Below, in pieces: positions 1 to 8,860 of a DNA stretch of 36,779 nucleotides. Positions within the stretch are counted from its first letter, which is position 1. Each line of letters begins with the position of its first letter. The DNA is from Bisbaumannia pacifica (GTDB lineage: Bacteria; Pseudomonadota; Gammaproteobacteria; Pseudomonadales; Halomonadaceae): NCBI RefSeq assembly GCF_007989625.1, contig NZ_BJUK01000038.1:1-36779 (forward strand). Reading direction: 5' to 3'. Position numbers and translations under genes: made by a program. The notes below the pieces were generated by a model, which made no database searches, was not told where the DNA came from, and saw nothing but the letters and a program-made list of their open reading frames with translations.

Positions 1-68
1 GTCGAGGCTCGCTCCGCCGAGCCGATCTTCACACCAACCGATGCTTGCCATCGAACAAGGATGCTTCC

Positions 69-1451
69 ATGGCCAATCGTGCCTCCTCTCTTACCCTGGT
101 CGCCCTCGGTGGCGCTGCCCTCGGCCTGCTGGCCGGTTGCAGCGCCAACACCAGCGATGACGCCCCCGTCGTCCACGCCATCGAACTGGGCGAGCAGTTC
201 CGCGGCGAGATCACCTCCTCCAGCGAGCTCAACGGCAAGGATGGCAGCCGCTATGCGCGCCATACCCTGAGCCTGGATGCCGACAGCCTGGTGGAGTTCG
301 AGCTGAGTGGCGCCCTGAACGGCAGCCTGGCGCTCTATGATGACGAGACCCAACTGCTGGCCGCCAGCATCGCCGATGCCTATGGCCAACCCGGCAACGC
401 CCTGCGCCGGCGCATCGACGAGACCGGCGACTACCTGGTGGTGGTCAGCGGCGTCGACGCCAGCAGCTTCGGCCCCTACGACCTCAACAGCCGCGAGATC
501 GAGCTGAGCGACAGCAGCAGCGAGCTGACGGTTTCCCAGCCCCTGGACGGCTGGCTGCAGGATGGTCCCTCGACCTACCCGCTGACCATCGAGGAGACCG
601 GCCTCTACCGCATCGAGATGCACTCCGACGACTTCGACACCTACCTGGAGCTCTCCGGCGGTCCCAACCGCGTGCGCCTCGAGGATGACGATGGCGCCGG
701 CAATCTCGACTCGCGCATCAGCGGCTTCCTGGAGCCCGGCGACTATACCGTCACCGCACGCAGTGCCTTCGGCGACGGCAGCGGCCTCTACCAGCTGAGC
801 GTCGAGCCCCAGCAGTTGCCCCATGACGGCGAACTGCGCAACGGTGGCGAAGTCACCGTGGGCGAGACCTTCAACGGCTGGCTCTCCGGACAGCGCCGCG
901 AGTACAGCCTGGTGGTGGACGAGGCGGCCCTGGTCACCATCGATATGCGCTCGCAGGACTTCGACAGCTACCTGGAGCTCTCCGGACCCGGCGTCTCCAC
1001 CAGCAACGATGACGGCGGCAGTGGTCTCGACTCGCAGATTCGTCAGCGCCTGCAGCCGGGCAACTACACCATCGTCGCGCGCAGCTTCAGCAGCAGTGCC
1101 AGCGGGCTCTTCGAGCTGTCGGTGGTCTCCCGGGAGATCGGTGACCTGCCCAGCGGCGGCGAGCTGACCCTGAACGAGTCCCTGGAAGCCTGGCTGGAGC
1201 CCGGCGCCCAGGACTACTACGCCTTCGAGATCACCCAGGCCGGCCGCTATCGCCTGGACATGATGTCCAGCGACCTGGACACCTACCTGGAACTGGAAGG
1301 CAATGGCATCTTCGAGAGCAATGACGACGGCGGCAACGGGCTCGACTCGCGCATCCAGGCCTACCTGGAGCCCGGCGAGTACCGCGCCATCGCTCGCTCC
1401 TACGGCAACACCAGCAGCGGCACCTATACCCTGCGGCTGATCGCCGAATAA
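69..1451 (+). CDS. Lipoprotein with four PPC-like (pre-peptidase C-terminal) repeats
   Basis: A 460-residue protein with a lipoprotein signal peptide: a hydrophobic stretch ending in LLAGC, where the Cys would be lipidated. The rest is four repeats of about 100 residues. Each has a beta-rich pattern with FDTYLEL or FDSYLEL, an Asp/Gly-rich turn (DDDGAGNLDSRI, NDDGGSGLDSQI), LEPG or LQPG, and a closing segment like SGLYQLSVE. This matches PPC-type domains, usually found next to secreted peptidases, but no protease domain is present. The first repeat is the most divergent. The start at 69 is preferred over 45 because AAGGA (57-61) sits 7 bases upstream and the signal peptide then begins properly. 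It is likely an envelope-anchored binding or structural protein; the exact role is unknown. It converges with the telA-like gene downstream. Confidence 0.8.
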   Translation: MANRASSLTLVALGGAALGLLAGCSANTSDDAPVVHAIELGEQFRGEITSSSELNGKDGSRYARHTLSLDADSLVEFELSGALNGSLALYDDETQLLAASIADAYGQPGNALRRRIDETGDYLVVVSGVDASSFGPYDLNSREIELSDSSSELTVSQPLDGWLQDGPSTYPLTIEETGLYRIEMHSDDFDTYLELSGGPNRVRLEDDDGAGNLDSRISGFLEPGDYTVTARSAFGDGSGLYQLSVEPQQLPHDGELRNGGEVTVGETFNGWLSGQRREYSLVVDEAALVTIDMRSQDFDSYLELSGPGVSTSNDDGGSGLDSQIRQRLQPGNYTIVARSFSSSASGLFELSVVSREIGDLPSGGELTLNESLEAWLEPGAQDYYAFEITQAGRYRLDMMSSDLDTYLELEGNGIFESNDDGGNGLDSRIQAYLEPGEYRAIARSYGNTSSGTYTLRLIAE

Positions 1452-1489
1452 GACGCGGGGCAAGGCACCGCATCCAGACGGTGCAGCAG

Positions 1490-1514
1490 AGGGGGCGGCC
1501 TTAGGTCGCCCCCT
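1490..1514. terminator. Hairpin between convergent genes
   Basis: A perfect 8-bp GC-rich stem (AGGGGGCG/CGCCCCCT) with a 9-base loop lies between the convergent lipoprotein and telA-like genes and contains the telA-like stop codon. A second small stem (GCACCG/CGGTGC) lies at about 1465-1484. There is no T-tract on either strand, so this is only a possible bidirectional termination structure. Confidence 0.35.
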
Positions 1515-2661
1515 CGTCGTTGTGGGGGGAGGCATCGCCCCGTCTCCCCACCAGGTCGTTCACCGCCGTCTGGCCGCGGCGGGTCAGCACATCCAGGCGC
1601 TCGATCTGTTCGCCCAGCGCGGGCAGGGCCTGGCGGCGATAGTCCGCCAGGTCGTCGATGGCCGCCATCACCTCGCCGAAGGCCTCCTCCAGGGCCTGCA
1701 TATCGAGCATCGCTGAGGCGGCGCGGGTCTGGATATCCACGCCCTGGGCGCGCAGCGTCTTGGCGGTGCGCGAGATCATCTCGCTGGTGGTGGCATTGAG
1801 CCCCTCCACCCGGTCCAGCACCATGCGCTGATTGGCCAGCGCCAGGGCCACGGTGACCGCCACCCCCAGGGCCGCCACCGTGACGTTGACGGCCCGCTCC
1901 ACGCCGCGCATCAGCTCCCGGTTGTTGCGGATGATCACCTCCAGGGCGAGGATGCCCTGCTGACAGACCGCCACCTGCTGCTGCAGGTCGAGCAGGCGCT
2001 GGCGCAGCGGGAAGCACAGCTCCTGCTCGATAAAGCCCCGCTCGGCCTCCTCGAGGTCGCGCTCGGCGAGGCTCGCCTCGAGGCGCGCCGCGATGGCCCG
2101 GCCCAGGGCGACCTGGTGATGGAGCTCGGCCAGGGTCTGCTCCAGGGCCTCCTGGTCGTCGCCCAGGGTCAGGTTGTCGCGATAGAGGACGTCCCGCCCC
2201 GCCTGGAGCTCGTCGATGATGCCGTCGATGGCCTCCTGGGCGTTCTCGAAACGCCGGAAGTAGCGTTGCAGCCGGCTGCTCACCCCGGGGAGCCGCTCGA
2301 CCAGCCAGTCGAGGCGCCGCGGCTCGAGGTGATGGGCCTGGGGATCGAGCTCGTGCATGCGTTCGCGCAGCCCCGTCAGGGCCTGGGCCACCGGCCCGCC
2401 ATCCTCGCTGTGGCGCGCCAGCTTGCGCAGCGGCGTCTTGAGCATCTCGCTCTGATGGGCGGCGCGGCGTTGCGTCGCCAGCCCCAGCTCGTCCACGGCG
2501 TGGCGCTGACGCTCCCGGGCCCCGCTGCCCAGCACCGTCTCGACCCAGGCCACGGCCTCCGCCTCCAGGGCGTCCGGATCCGGCGCCTCGGGCCGCTCCA
2601 GCCGCGCGGCGAGTTCCTGCGGATTGGGCAGCGACAAGGGTCGCCGTTCCGACTCGGTCAT
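1501..2661 (-). CDS. TelA-family (toxic anion resistance) protein
   Basis: A 386-residue soluble, mostly alpha-helical protein of the TelA/toxic anion resistance family (Pfam TelA). Family features visible are the central block around ERLPGVSSRLQRYFRRFENA, the segment GRDVLYRDNLTLGDDQEALE, and the C-terminal region IIRNNRELMRGVERAVNVTV followed by ALALANQRMVLDRVEGLN. Length is typical. Family members are linked to tellurite or envelope-stress phenotypes, but the biochemical role is not settled. The gene follows the membrane coiled-coil gene (stop 2719) on the same strand with a 57-bp gap, and the two probably form one operon. TelA proteins often pair with a small membrane partner, which the upstream gene could supply. 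Confidence 0.85.
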   Translation of the reverse strand: MTESERRPLSLPNPQELAARLERPEAPDPDALEAEAVAWVETVLGSGARERQRHAVDELGLATQRRAAHQSEMLKTPLRKLARHSEDGGPVAQALTGLRERMHELDPQAHHLEPRRLDWLVERLPGVSSRLQRYFRRFENAQEAIDGIIDELQAGRDVLYRDNLTLGDDQEALEQTLAELHHQVALGRAIAARLEASLAERDLEEAERGFIEQELCFPLRQRLLDLQQQVAVCQQGILALEVIIRNNRELMRGVERAVNVTVAALGVAVTVALALANQRMVLDRVEGLNATTSEMISRTAKTLRAQGVDIQTRAASAMLDMQALEEAFGEVMAAIDDLADYRRQALPALGEQIERLDVLTRRGQTAVNDLVGRRGDASPHNDEGAT

Positions 2662-2718
2662 GACACGCCTCCTCGGCCGCCGTTGGCTGCCCTCAGCATA
2701 GCTCGCCCGTCGCCGGGC

Positions 2719-3660
2719 TCACGAATCCTTACGCGCGTAGCGCTCGGCCCGTTCGGCGAAGCGCTTCAGCGCCTCGAGGGCATCGTCTTGCCCGAGGCGA
2801 CGCGGCGCCTCGGCCTGGAGCCGCGCCAGGCTGACGCAGGTATCGTCGAACAGCGTCAGGATCGCCTCTAGCCGGGCCCGTACCCGGCGCAGGTCGCGCT
2901 CGGTCTCCTCCACCAGCGCCAGGCGCCGCTCCAGGGCCAGGCACTCCTCGACGCCGAGCCGCGGCTCGCGACGCTCCAGGCGACGGCGCACGAAGTCGGC
3001 ATCCACCCCGGCGACGCCCTCCAGCAGGGTGGCCATGGCCTCGAGCTGCCCCAGCGCCTCCCGCCCCACCTCGCTGACCAGGCCATGAGCCCGTCCATAG
3101 GTGACCTCGTCGCGGCGAAAGCTGCCTTCCAGCAGCGCCAGCACCCGCCGATAACGGCTATAGAAGCGATCGACCTGGAGCGCCAGGTCGCTGCGCTCCT
3201 TCGCCTCCAGGGCCGCCTTGGCGCGGCATAGCGCCCGGACCAGGTCGTCCGCCCCGGCGGGCGGCGCCTCGCTATCCAGATGGTGCAGGTCCGCCTCATG
3301 GGCCTCGCGGGCCTCGCGCTCGCGGCGCCGCGTCAGCTCGGCATCCAGTCGCGCCTGCAGCCGGGCGCGCCGCCTCCTCCCCCACCAGGCCCGTAGGCGG
3401 CGCTCCACGGGAAGCGCCGCACCGATGGCAACGAGCCCCGCCAGCCAGCCCCACAGGCTGGGGGAGAAACCGCCCCACAGCGAGGTGAGCCACAGCAGCA
3501 GGCTGACGAAAGGCAAGATGAGGGCATAGCGCAGCACCGCCTGGAGGCGGCTGGGCTCGGCGCCGGGCAGCGCCAGGGGCGGTGCCAGCAGCCCAACCAC
3601 CAACCAGGGCCAGCAGGTCAGGAAGAGGCCATAGGCGAAGCCCTGCAGAAATCCCAGCAT
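2719..3660 (-). CDS. Membrane protein with C-terminal coiled coil, partner of TelA-like protein
   Basis: A 313-residue protein. Residues 1-90 hold hydrophobic segments (GFLQGFAYGLFLTCWPWLVV; YALILPFVSLLLWLTSLW; LWGWLAGLVAIGAALPV). A strongly basic stretch follows (RRLRAWWGRRRRARLQ), then about 200 residues of charged, heptad-like helix. I do not recognise a named family. The start is set at 3660 rather than 3702 because the product then begins directly with the hydrophobic segment (MLGFLQGF). It lies immediately upstream of the telA-like gene. By position it could be a membrane tether for that protein, comparable to the XpaC-type partners of other TelA operons, though sequence similarity to XpaC is not evident by eye. 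Confidence 0.7.
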   Translation of the reverse strand: MLGFLQGFAYGLFLTCWPWLVVGLLAPPLALPGAEPSRLQAVLRYALILPFVSLLLWLTSLWGGFSPSLWGWLAGLVAIGAALPVERRLRAWWGRRRRARLQARLDAELTRRREREAREAHEADLHHLDSEAPPAGADDLVRALCRAKAALEAKERSDLALQVDRFYSRYRRVLALLEGSFRRDEVTYGRAHGLVSEVGREALGQLEAMATLLEGVAGVDADFVRRRLERREPRLGVEECLALERRLALVEETERDLRRVRARLEAILTLFDDTCVSLARLQAEAPRRLGQDDALEALKRFAERAERYARKDS

Positions 3661-3748
3661 GGTCGGTTCCGTGCGTCGACGGGCGGCGGAGCGCCACCCC
3701 ATGCCGACAAGCCTAGCCGCCCTTGCCGCATCGGCATTGCATCGGCAT

Positions 3749-5254
3749 TTAACGCTGCGCCTTGCCGCGCGCCGCCTCCTCCAGGGCGCGCAGTGCCTCG
3801 CGCAGCTCGGTGAACAGGTCCTGGGTATGGTGCGCCACCTCGCCGATCTCCTTGGCGGAACCGGAGGCCCGTTCGGCCAGGGAGCGCACCTCCTGGGCCA
3901 CCACCGAGAAGCCGCGTCCCGCCTCGCCGGCCCGGGCCGCCTCGATGGAGGCGTTCAGCGACAGCAGGTTGGTGTTCATAGCGATCTCTTCGATGGACTC
4001 GGCGAAGCGGGTGATCTGCTCGCTGGCCTCGGCGAACTCCGCCATGCGCGCCACCATGGCCTCGCGGTGGGCCACGTCCTCGGTGACATCGCGCAGGAAG
4101 GCGGTAAAGACGACGCTGTCGTCGAGATGGATTCGCGCCAGGGAGAGCGCCGCCCAGGTGGTGCTGCCGTCCTTGCGCACCACCTCCACCTCGCGGGTCT
4201 TGCCCACCAGGCGATCCTCGTGGGTGTCCCGGTTGCGCTGCACATAGCCGTCGTGGTGATCGCGGATGGCGTGGGGCACCAGCATCTTGACGTTCTCGCC
4301 GATCACCTCCTGGCGCGCATAGCCCCAGAGGCGCTCCGCGGCGGCATTGAAGAAGGTCACGCAGTTGTGCTCGTCGATGGTGACCACCGCATTGAGGGCC
4401 TGCTCGAGGGTGCTCTCCATCAGGGTGCGCAGCTTGCGCTGCTCGGTGATGTCGCGCACGAAGGCGGTATAACACTGGCGCCCCTCCACCACGAAACGCG
4501 ACAGCGCCAGGTTGACCCAACGTGGCTCGCCATCGCTGCGGAACAGCTGCACGTCGCGGCTGGTGCCGACGATGCGATCCGTCCCGCTGCGCCGGTGACG
4601 GTCGACGAAGCCATCGTGTTGATGGCGGATCTCCGCCGGTACCAGACGGTTGACGTTCTGGCCCAGTACCTCGCCGCGCTCATAGCCCCAGAGGCGCTCG
4701 GCGGCGGCATTGAAGAAGGTGACCCGGTTCGCCTCATCGATGCTGATCACCGCATCCAGGCACTGCTCCAGGGCTTCCCGGGGCCCCTGGGCCTGCTGCC
4801 GGGCCTCGGTGATATCGCGCAGTTGTGCCAGGTAACCCTGTCCCTCGGGCAGCGGCAGCCGCGATAGGGCGATGCTGACCCAGCGCATGGAGCCGTCGGC
4901 GCGCATCAGCTGCACCTCCCGGTGACGGCCCACCTGGGCATCGTGGCCGGTCTCGCGGTTGGCACGAATATGGTCGCGATGCTCCTCCTTCAGGAGCTCG
5001 GGAATCAAGCCATCCACCGGCTGGCCGATCACCTGCTCCCGGGACAAGCCCCAGAGGGCCTCGGCGGCGGCATTGAAGCGCAGCACGCGATCCTCGGTAT
5101 CGATCATCACCATGGCATCCAGGCCGGCCTCCAGGGCCGTTTCGGCCAGCCCCTGGGTGACGGCGGAAGGTTCGGAGGGGGAGATGGCGGTGGAGGGCCG
5201 AGGATGGCTATGGCGTCGCCCGGGGCGCATCAGTTTTTTATAATCTAGTAGCAT
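3749..5254 (-). CDS. Soluble triple-PAS chemotaxis-type signal transducer
   Basis: A 501-residue protein without membrane segments. Three PAS domains (about residues 40-150, 160-272 and 283-393) are followed by a short methyl-accepting-chemotaxis signalling hairpin (about 405-475). The hairpin core reads [18 protein letters not shown] then [17 protein letters not shown], a clear MCP tip. The descending helix is short, so the module is truncated relative to full receptors, much as in BdlA-type PAS-MCP proteins. Each PAS has a His and an Arg exactly 20 residues apart (H92/R112, H213/R233, H334/R354) in a context like the FixL heme pocket. Start 5254 is preferred over 5272 because AGGGAG lies about 8 bases upstream. 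It probably senses redox or gas and signals through CheW/CheA; the ligand is not proven. Confidence 0.85.
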   Translation of the reverse strand: MLLDYKKLMRPGRRHSHPRPSTAISPSEPSAVTQGLAETALEAGLDAMVMIDTEDRVLRFNAAAEALWGLSREQVIGQPVDGLIPELLKEEHRDHIRANRETGHDAQVGRHREVQLMRADGSMRWVSIALSRLPLPEGQGYLAQLRDITEARQQAQGPREALEQCLDAVISIDEANRVTFFNAAAERLWGYERGEVLGQNVNRLVPAEIRHQHDGFVDRHRRSGTDRIVGTSRDVQLFRSDGEPRWVNLALSRFVVEGRQCYTAFVRDITEQRKLRTLMESTLEQALNAVVTIDEHNCVTFFNAAAERLWGYARQEVIGENVKMLVPHAIRDHHDGYVQRNRDTHEDRLVGKTREVEVVRKDGSTTWAALSLARIHLDDSVVFTAFLRDVTEDVAHREAMVARMAEFAEASEQITRFAESIEEIAMNTNLLSLNASIEAARAGEAGRGFSVVAQEVRSLAERASGSAKEIGEVAHHTQDLFTELREALRALEEAARGKAQR

Positions 5255-5465
5255 GCGAATGGCTCCCTGCATTCTGACGCGTGCCGACTCGACCCCCGCA
5301 CGCGCTGCTTTTATCGTTTGTCTCTACATCAGCAGCATCTACCGATGCCTCTGCCACTGTAGGCAATCGGCGCCAGGCGTAGCGTTTATATAGAGTCAAA
5401 GCCCTCGGTTGGCGAAGTGAATGCCATGGTATGCTGGGCTCAGTATCCTTGCCGGCCCCCGACCC

Positions 5466-6290
5466 ATGTCCCTGACCGACCTGCTCGCCCAGCCCGCCAG
5501 CCTCGATTGGCATCGTCGCCTCGCCCAACTGATTCGCGAGGCTCCGACCCCCCAGTTCCCCCTGAGCCTGTCGACTCAGCTGCAGGAGCTGAGCGGCTTC
5601 GACACCATCCTGATCAATACCTACCAGGGGCGCCTCAAGCCGCTGCTGATCCACGACGACTACCCGGCCCACAAACGCCAACAGGGCATCGACCGCTACC
5701 TCAGCGAGGCCTACCTGCTCGACCCCTTCTTCGCCGCCGTGGACGGCGGCCTCGACCAGGGCGCCCATCGCCTCAAGGAGCTGGCCCCGGACCGCTTCGA
5801 GGCCAGCGACTACTACCACCACTACTACCGGGCCCTGGGCCTGGCCGACGAGGTGGGGCTCTTCGCCCGGGTCGCGGAGGACGTGGTGATCGTCGCCTCC
5901 CTGGGCTTTCGCGCCGAGGGCGGCAAGCTGACCCGGCGCACCCTGCAGGCGCTGCGCCATCTCGCGCCCCTGGTGGAGGTACTGCTGGTGGAGTACTGGA
6001 AGTGGCAGGGCGGGCAGTTCCAGGCCGACCTGGACGCCCAGGCCCCGGTGGAGGCGGCCTTCGCCAGCTTCGGCGCCGGGGTGCTCACCGCCCGGGAGCA
6101 GGAGATCGTGCGCCTGCTGCTGGCCGGCCACTCCACCAAGTCGGCGGCCCGCGAGCTCGACATCAGCGACGGCACCGTCAAGGTGCACCGCAAGCACCTC
6201 TACCAGCGCCTGGGGGTCTCCAGCCAGTCGCAACTGTTCCGGCTGTTCCTCGACCACGTGGCCCTGGTCTCCCGCCAGCAGAACGGCTGA
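5466..6290 (+). CDS. LuxR-type transcriptional regulator
   Basis: A 274-residue protein. The C-terminus (about 207-268) is a LuxR/NarL helix-turn-helix: LTAREQEIVRLLLAGHSTKS, then ISDGTVKVHRKHLYQRLGVS, with the usual conserved Glu and the G-T-V-K-x-H recognition helix. The N-terminal 200 residues contain no receiver Asp pocket or recognisable autoinducer-domain signature, so the signal is unknown. An alternative start lies at 5421. I chose 5466 because the product then begins with a helical sequence (MSLTDLLAQPASLDWHRRL), but neither start has a strong ribosome binding site. The isocitrate dehydrogenase gene follows on the same strand after 163 bp; a regulatory link is only suggested by position. 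Confidence 0.85.
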   Translation: MSLTDLLAQPASLDWHRRLAQLIREAPTPQFPLSLSTQLQELSGFDTILINTYQGRLKPLLIHDDYPAHKRQQGIDRYLSEAYLLDPFFAAVDGGLDQGAHRLKELAPDRFEASDYYHHYYRALGLADEVGLFARVAEDVVIVASLGFRAEGGKLTRRTLQALRHLAPLVEVLLVEYWKWQGGQFQADLDAQAPVEAAFASFGAGVLTAREQEIVRLLLAGHSTKSAARELDISDGTVKVHRKHLYQRLGVSSQSQLFRLFLDHVALVSRQQNG

Positions 6291-6453
6291 TGCTGCGACT
6301 GTCGACAATAGCGAAAAGGATGACTGCATAGAAACGACACTCGGCGTACCCTAAACGCCGTCCCCAGGCCGACAGCCAGCACCCGCGGCCAGAGGCCGCC
6401 TCCAGGACGCCCGCCCACAGCAATCGCCACCACAAGTGGCCAAGGAGCAAGTG

Positions 6454-7470
6454 ATGAGCAAGACCGTTGCGGTTATCAAGGGAGATGGCATCGGCCCCGA
6501 GATCATGGATGCCACCCTCAGGGTCCTGGAGGCCTTGGAGTGCGGGCTGGAGTACGAAGAGATCGAAGCGGGCCTGGGCGCCCTGGAGAAGCACGGCACC
6601 CTGATTCCCCAGGCGTCGCTGGATGCCATCGCCAAGCATGGCGTGGCCCTGAAGGGCCCCCTGACCACCCCGGTGGGCAAGGGCTTCTCCTCCATCAACG
6701 TGCAGCTGCGTCGCCATTTCGACCTCTACGCCAATGTGCGCCCGGCGATCAGCTTCCCCGGCACCCGCTCGCGCTACGAGGACATCGACCTGATCACGGT
6801 GCGCGAAAACACCGAGGGCGCCTACCTGGCCGAGGGCCAGAGCCTCAGCGAGGATGGCGAGACCGCCCTGGCGACCATCAAGGTAACCCGCTCGGGCTCC
6901 GAGCGCATCGTGCGCTACGCCTTCGAGCTGGCCCGCAGCAAGGGCCGCAAGAAGGTCACCGCGGTGCACAAGGCGAATATCATCAAGAGCAGCTCCGGGC
7001 TCTTCCTCGAGGTGGCCCGGGAGGTGGCCAAGGACTACCCCGAGATCGAATTCCAGGAGATGATCGTCGATAACGCCTGCATGCAGCTGGTGATGAATCC
7101 CCACCAGTTCGATGTGGTCGTTACCACCAACCTGTTCGGCGATATCCTCTCCGACCTCTGCGCCGGCCTGGTGGGCGGCCTAGGCCTGGCGCCGGGGGCC
7201 AATATCGGCAAGGAGGCGGCCATCTTCGAGGCGGTGCATGGCTCGGCCCCGGATATCGCCGGCCAGAAGCTGGCCAACCCCTGTGCCCTGCTGCTGGCCG
7301 CGGCGGACATGCTCGACCACCTGGGCATGATCGACAAGGGCACCAAGATCCGCACCGCCATCCGCGCCGTGCTGGAGCGCGACCGCGCTCGGGTGACCCC
7401 GGACATGGGCGGCAGCGGCACCACCGACACCTTCGCCGACGCCCTGGTGGAATACTGCCAGGCCGGCTAA
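6454..7470 (+). CDS. NAD-dependent isocitrate dehydrogenase
   Basis: A 338-residue beta-decarboxylating dehydrogenase that oxidises isocitrate to 2-oxoglutarate in the TCA cycle. The substrate loop SSINVQLR (79-86) matches the S-x-N-x-x-LR pattern of isocitrate dehydrogenases rather than isopropylmalate dehydrogenases. The cofactor segment HGSAPDIAG carries Asp267-Ile268, the pair associated with NAD+ rather than NADP+ (Lys-Tyr). VRENTEG, the HKANIIK segment and the NLFGDILSD metal-binding motif are intact. Start 6454 has AAGGAG (6442-6447) at good spacing; an upstream in-frame GTG at 6436 lacks this. Homoisocitrate or tartrate dehydrogenase activity is less likely given the isocitrate loop. 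It lies downstream of a LuxR-type regulator. Confidence 0.88.
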   Translation: MSKTVAVIKGDGIGPEIMDATLRVLEALECGLEYEEIEAGLGALEKHGTLIPQASLDAIAKHGVALKGPLTTPVGKGFSSINVQLRRHFDLYANVRPAISFPGTRSRYEDIDLITVRENTEGAYLAEGQSLSEDGETALATIKVTRSGSERIVRYAFELARSKGRKKVTAVHKANIIKSSSGLFLEVAREVAKDYPEIEFQEMIVDNACMQLVMNPHQFDVVVTTNLFGDILSDLCAGLVGGLGLAPGANIGKEAAIFEAVHGSAPDIAGQKLANPCALLLAAADMLDHLGMIDKGTKIRTAIRAVLERDRARVTPDMGGSGTTDTFADALVEYCQAG

Positions 7471-7490
7471 GGCGTAGGCACACCCCGTGG

Positions 7491-7745
7491 CCTCAGGGTA
7501 GCACCCCGTTCAGCGTCATCAGCCGGCCACAGCGGCGGCGGGCATAACCGGCGGTAGCGAGCCGCGCCGTCATGGCGGCCTGCCTCAGGGCAGCACCTCG
7601 TCCAGCGTCATCAGCCGGCCACAGCGGCGGCGGGCATAACCGGCGGTAGCAAGCCGCGCCGTCATGGCGGCCTGCCTCAGGGCAGCACCTCGTCCAACGT
7701 CATCAGCTGGCCACAGCGGCGGGGGGCATAACCGGGCAGCGCCGC
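7491..7745. repeat. 92-bp tandem repeats derived from the 3' end of the fds regulator gene
   Basis: Three head-to-tail copies start at 7491, 7583 and 7675, so the period is exactly 92 bp. The copy from 7675 is the real 3' end of the leftward regulator gene (stop at 7677) and diverges beyond about 7735. The other two lie downstream of the stop codon and still encode, on the minus strand, a near-identical tail (GYARRRCGRLMTLDEVLP then stop; MTLNGVLP in the outermost). The middle and outermost copies are nearly identical to each other. Because 92 is not a multiple of 3, the copies fall in different frames and do not extend the protein. Confidence 0.9.
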
Positions 7746-8735
7746 CACGGCGGCCTGGAACTCCGCGCTTCGCAATCGCTCCCGTAGCGTGGCGAAGCGC
7801 GGCGCCTCCACGTCGCGCTGGTGGCAGACCCACAGGTAATCCTCGGTGGCCAGGGGCACGAAATCGAGGCCGAAACGCCGCGCCGCGGCCTCTACCCCGA
7901 AACCCACCTCCGCCATGCCGGCGGCCACATAGGCGGCCACCGCCGAGTGGGTATACTCCTCCACCTCGTAGCCACGAATCCGTGAGGGCGACACCCCCGC
8001 CTCGGCCAGCAGGCCATCGAACAGTGCCCGGGTGCCCGAGGCCGCCTGGCGATTGATAAAGCGCGCCCCGCCTGCGGCGAGGTCGACCAGGCCAGCGATC
8101 CCCCGCGGATTGCCCGGCGCCACCATCAGCCCCTGGCGACGGGCGATAAAACCGATCACCCGATGGCTACGCGGCTTGAGCAGGTCGCGATACTCCCGGC
8201 TGACCCTGCCCCCCACCTCGCCCTGGGGCAGATGAAAGCCAGCCAGGTCGCAGGCCCCGCGATTGAGCGCCGCCAGGGCCTCGCGGGGACTGCAGTACTG
8301 CAGATCGAGGCTCAGCTCGCCGAGATGCATCGGCAGCAGCTCTACGGCGAAGCCATGACTGGCATGCAGGCGCAGTACCGGCTTGGTGCCCTCCAGGGTT
8401 TGCTGGATGGCCAGGTTGAGCTCGGAGCCCAGGCTCTCCAGTTGCGGTCCCAGGCGGGCGATGACTCGCTGTTCCGCCCACAGCAGCTTCTCCCCCAGCG
8501 GCGACAATCGCGCCCCCCGTCCCCGCTCGAGTTCGACCAGGGCGATGCCGAAGAACTCCCCCCACTTGTTGAGCAGGTTCCAGGCATGGCGATAGGAGAC
8601 GCCTACGCCCTCGGCCGCCCGGGTCAACTTGCCATGGCGATGCACGCCCTCGAGCAGCGCGAAGAGCTTGGGATCGAGCTGGTTGCCCGCCTCGTCGCTG
8701 AAGTACCAGGCCGGCGTGATCCGGATACGTTTCAT
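7677..8735 (-). CDS. ModE-type HTH / binding-protein-like regulator of the formate dehydrogenase operon
   Basis: A 352-residue regulator. Residues 1-100 form a ModE/LysR-like winged helix: LFALLEGVHRHGKLTRAAEG, then VSYRHAWNLLNKWGEFFG and LVELERGRGARLSPLGEKLL. Residues 120-345 resemble a type-2 periplasmic-binding fold (PBP-like; FINRQAASGTRALFDGLL is the typical substrate-pocket stretch). It is divergent from fdsG with a 125-bp intergenic region holding an inverted repeat, the arrangement known for FdsR upstream of fds operons. It therefore probably controls formate dehydrogenase in response to formate, molybdate or a related ligand; the ligand is not deducible. The C-terminal tail is repeated twice more downstream of the stop. 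Confidence 0.82.
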   Translation of the reverse strand: MKRIRITPAWYFSDEAGNQLDPKLFALLEGVHRHGKLTRAAEGVGVSYRHAWNLLNKWGEFFGIALVELERGRGARLSPLGEKLLWAEQRVIARLGPQLESLGSELNLAIQQTLEGTKPVLRLHASHGFAVELLPMHLGELSLDLQYCSPREALAALNRGACDLAGFHLPQGEVGGRVSREYRDLLKPRSHRVIGFIARRQGLMVAPGNPRGIAGLVDLAAGGARFINRQAASGTRALFDGLLAEAGVSPSRIRGYEVEEYTHSAVAAYVAAGMAEVGFGVEAAARRFGLDFVPLATEDYLWVCHQRDVEAPRFATLRERLRSAEFQAAVAALPGYAPRRCGQLMTLDEVLP

Positions 8736-8794
8736 ATGAAGTAAGTTTCTTATTTCTCCCCAGAGAGACCGATGCTAGCTTTATCGCGACCGTG

Positions 8795-8828
8795 ATGCAC
8801 GCCCTTCTAAATATGAAAAACCGTGCAT
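8795..8828. promoter_or_regulatory. Inverted repeat in the fds regulator/fdsG intergenic region
   Basis: ATGCACG (8795-8801) and CGTGCAT (8822-8828) are perfect 7-bp inverted arms separated by 20 bases, about three helical turns centre to centre. The repeat lies in the 125-bp divergent promoter region, 33 bp before the fdsG start, which suits an operator for the adjacent regulator. No -35/-10 pair was assigned with confidence. Confidence 0.5.
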
Positions 8829-8860
8829 ATCTTGCCAGCTAAAGACAACCAGGGGGAGCG

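Noticed and set aside
5380-5400. TATATAA-like promoter upstream of the LuxR-type gene
   Set aside because: No matching -35 at suitable spacing on either strand, so no promoter was called.
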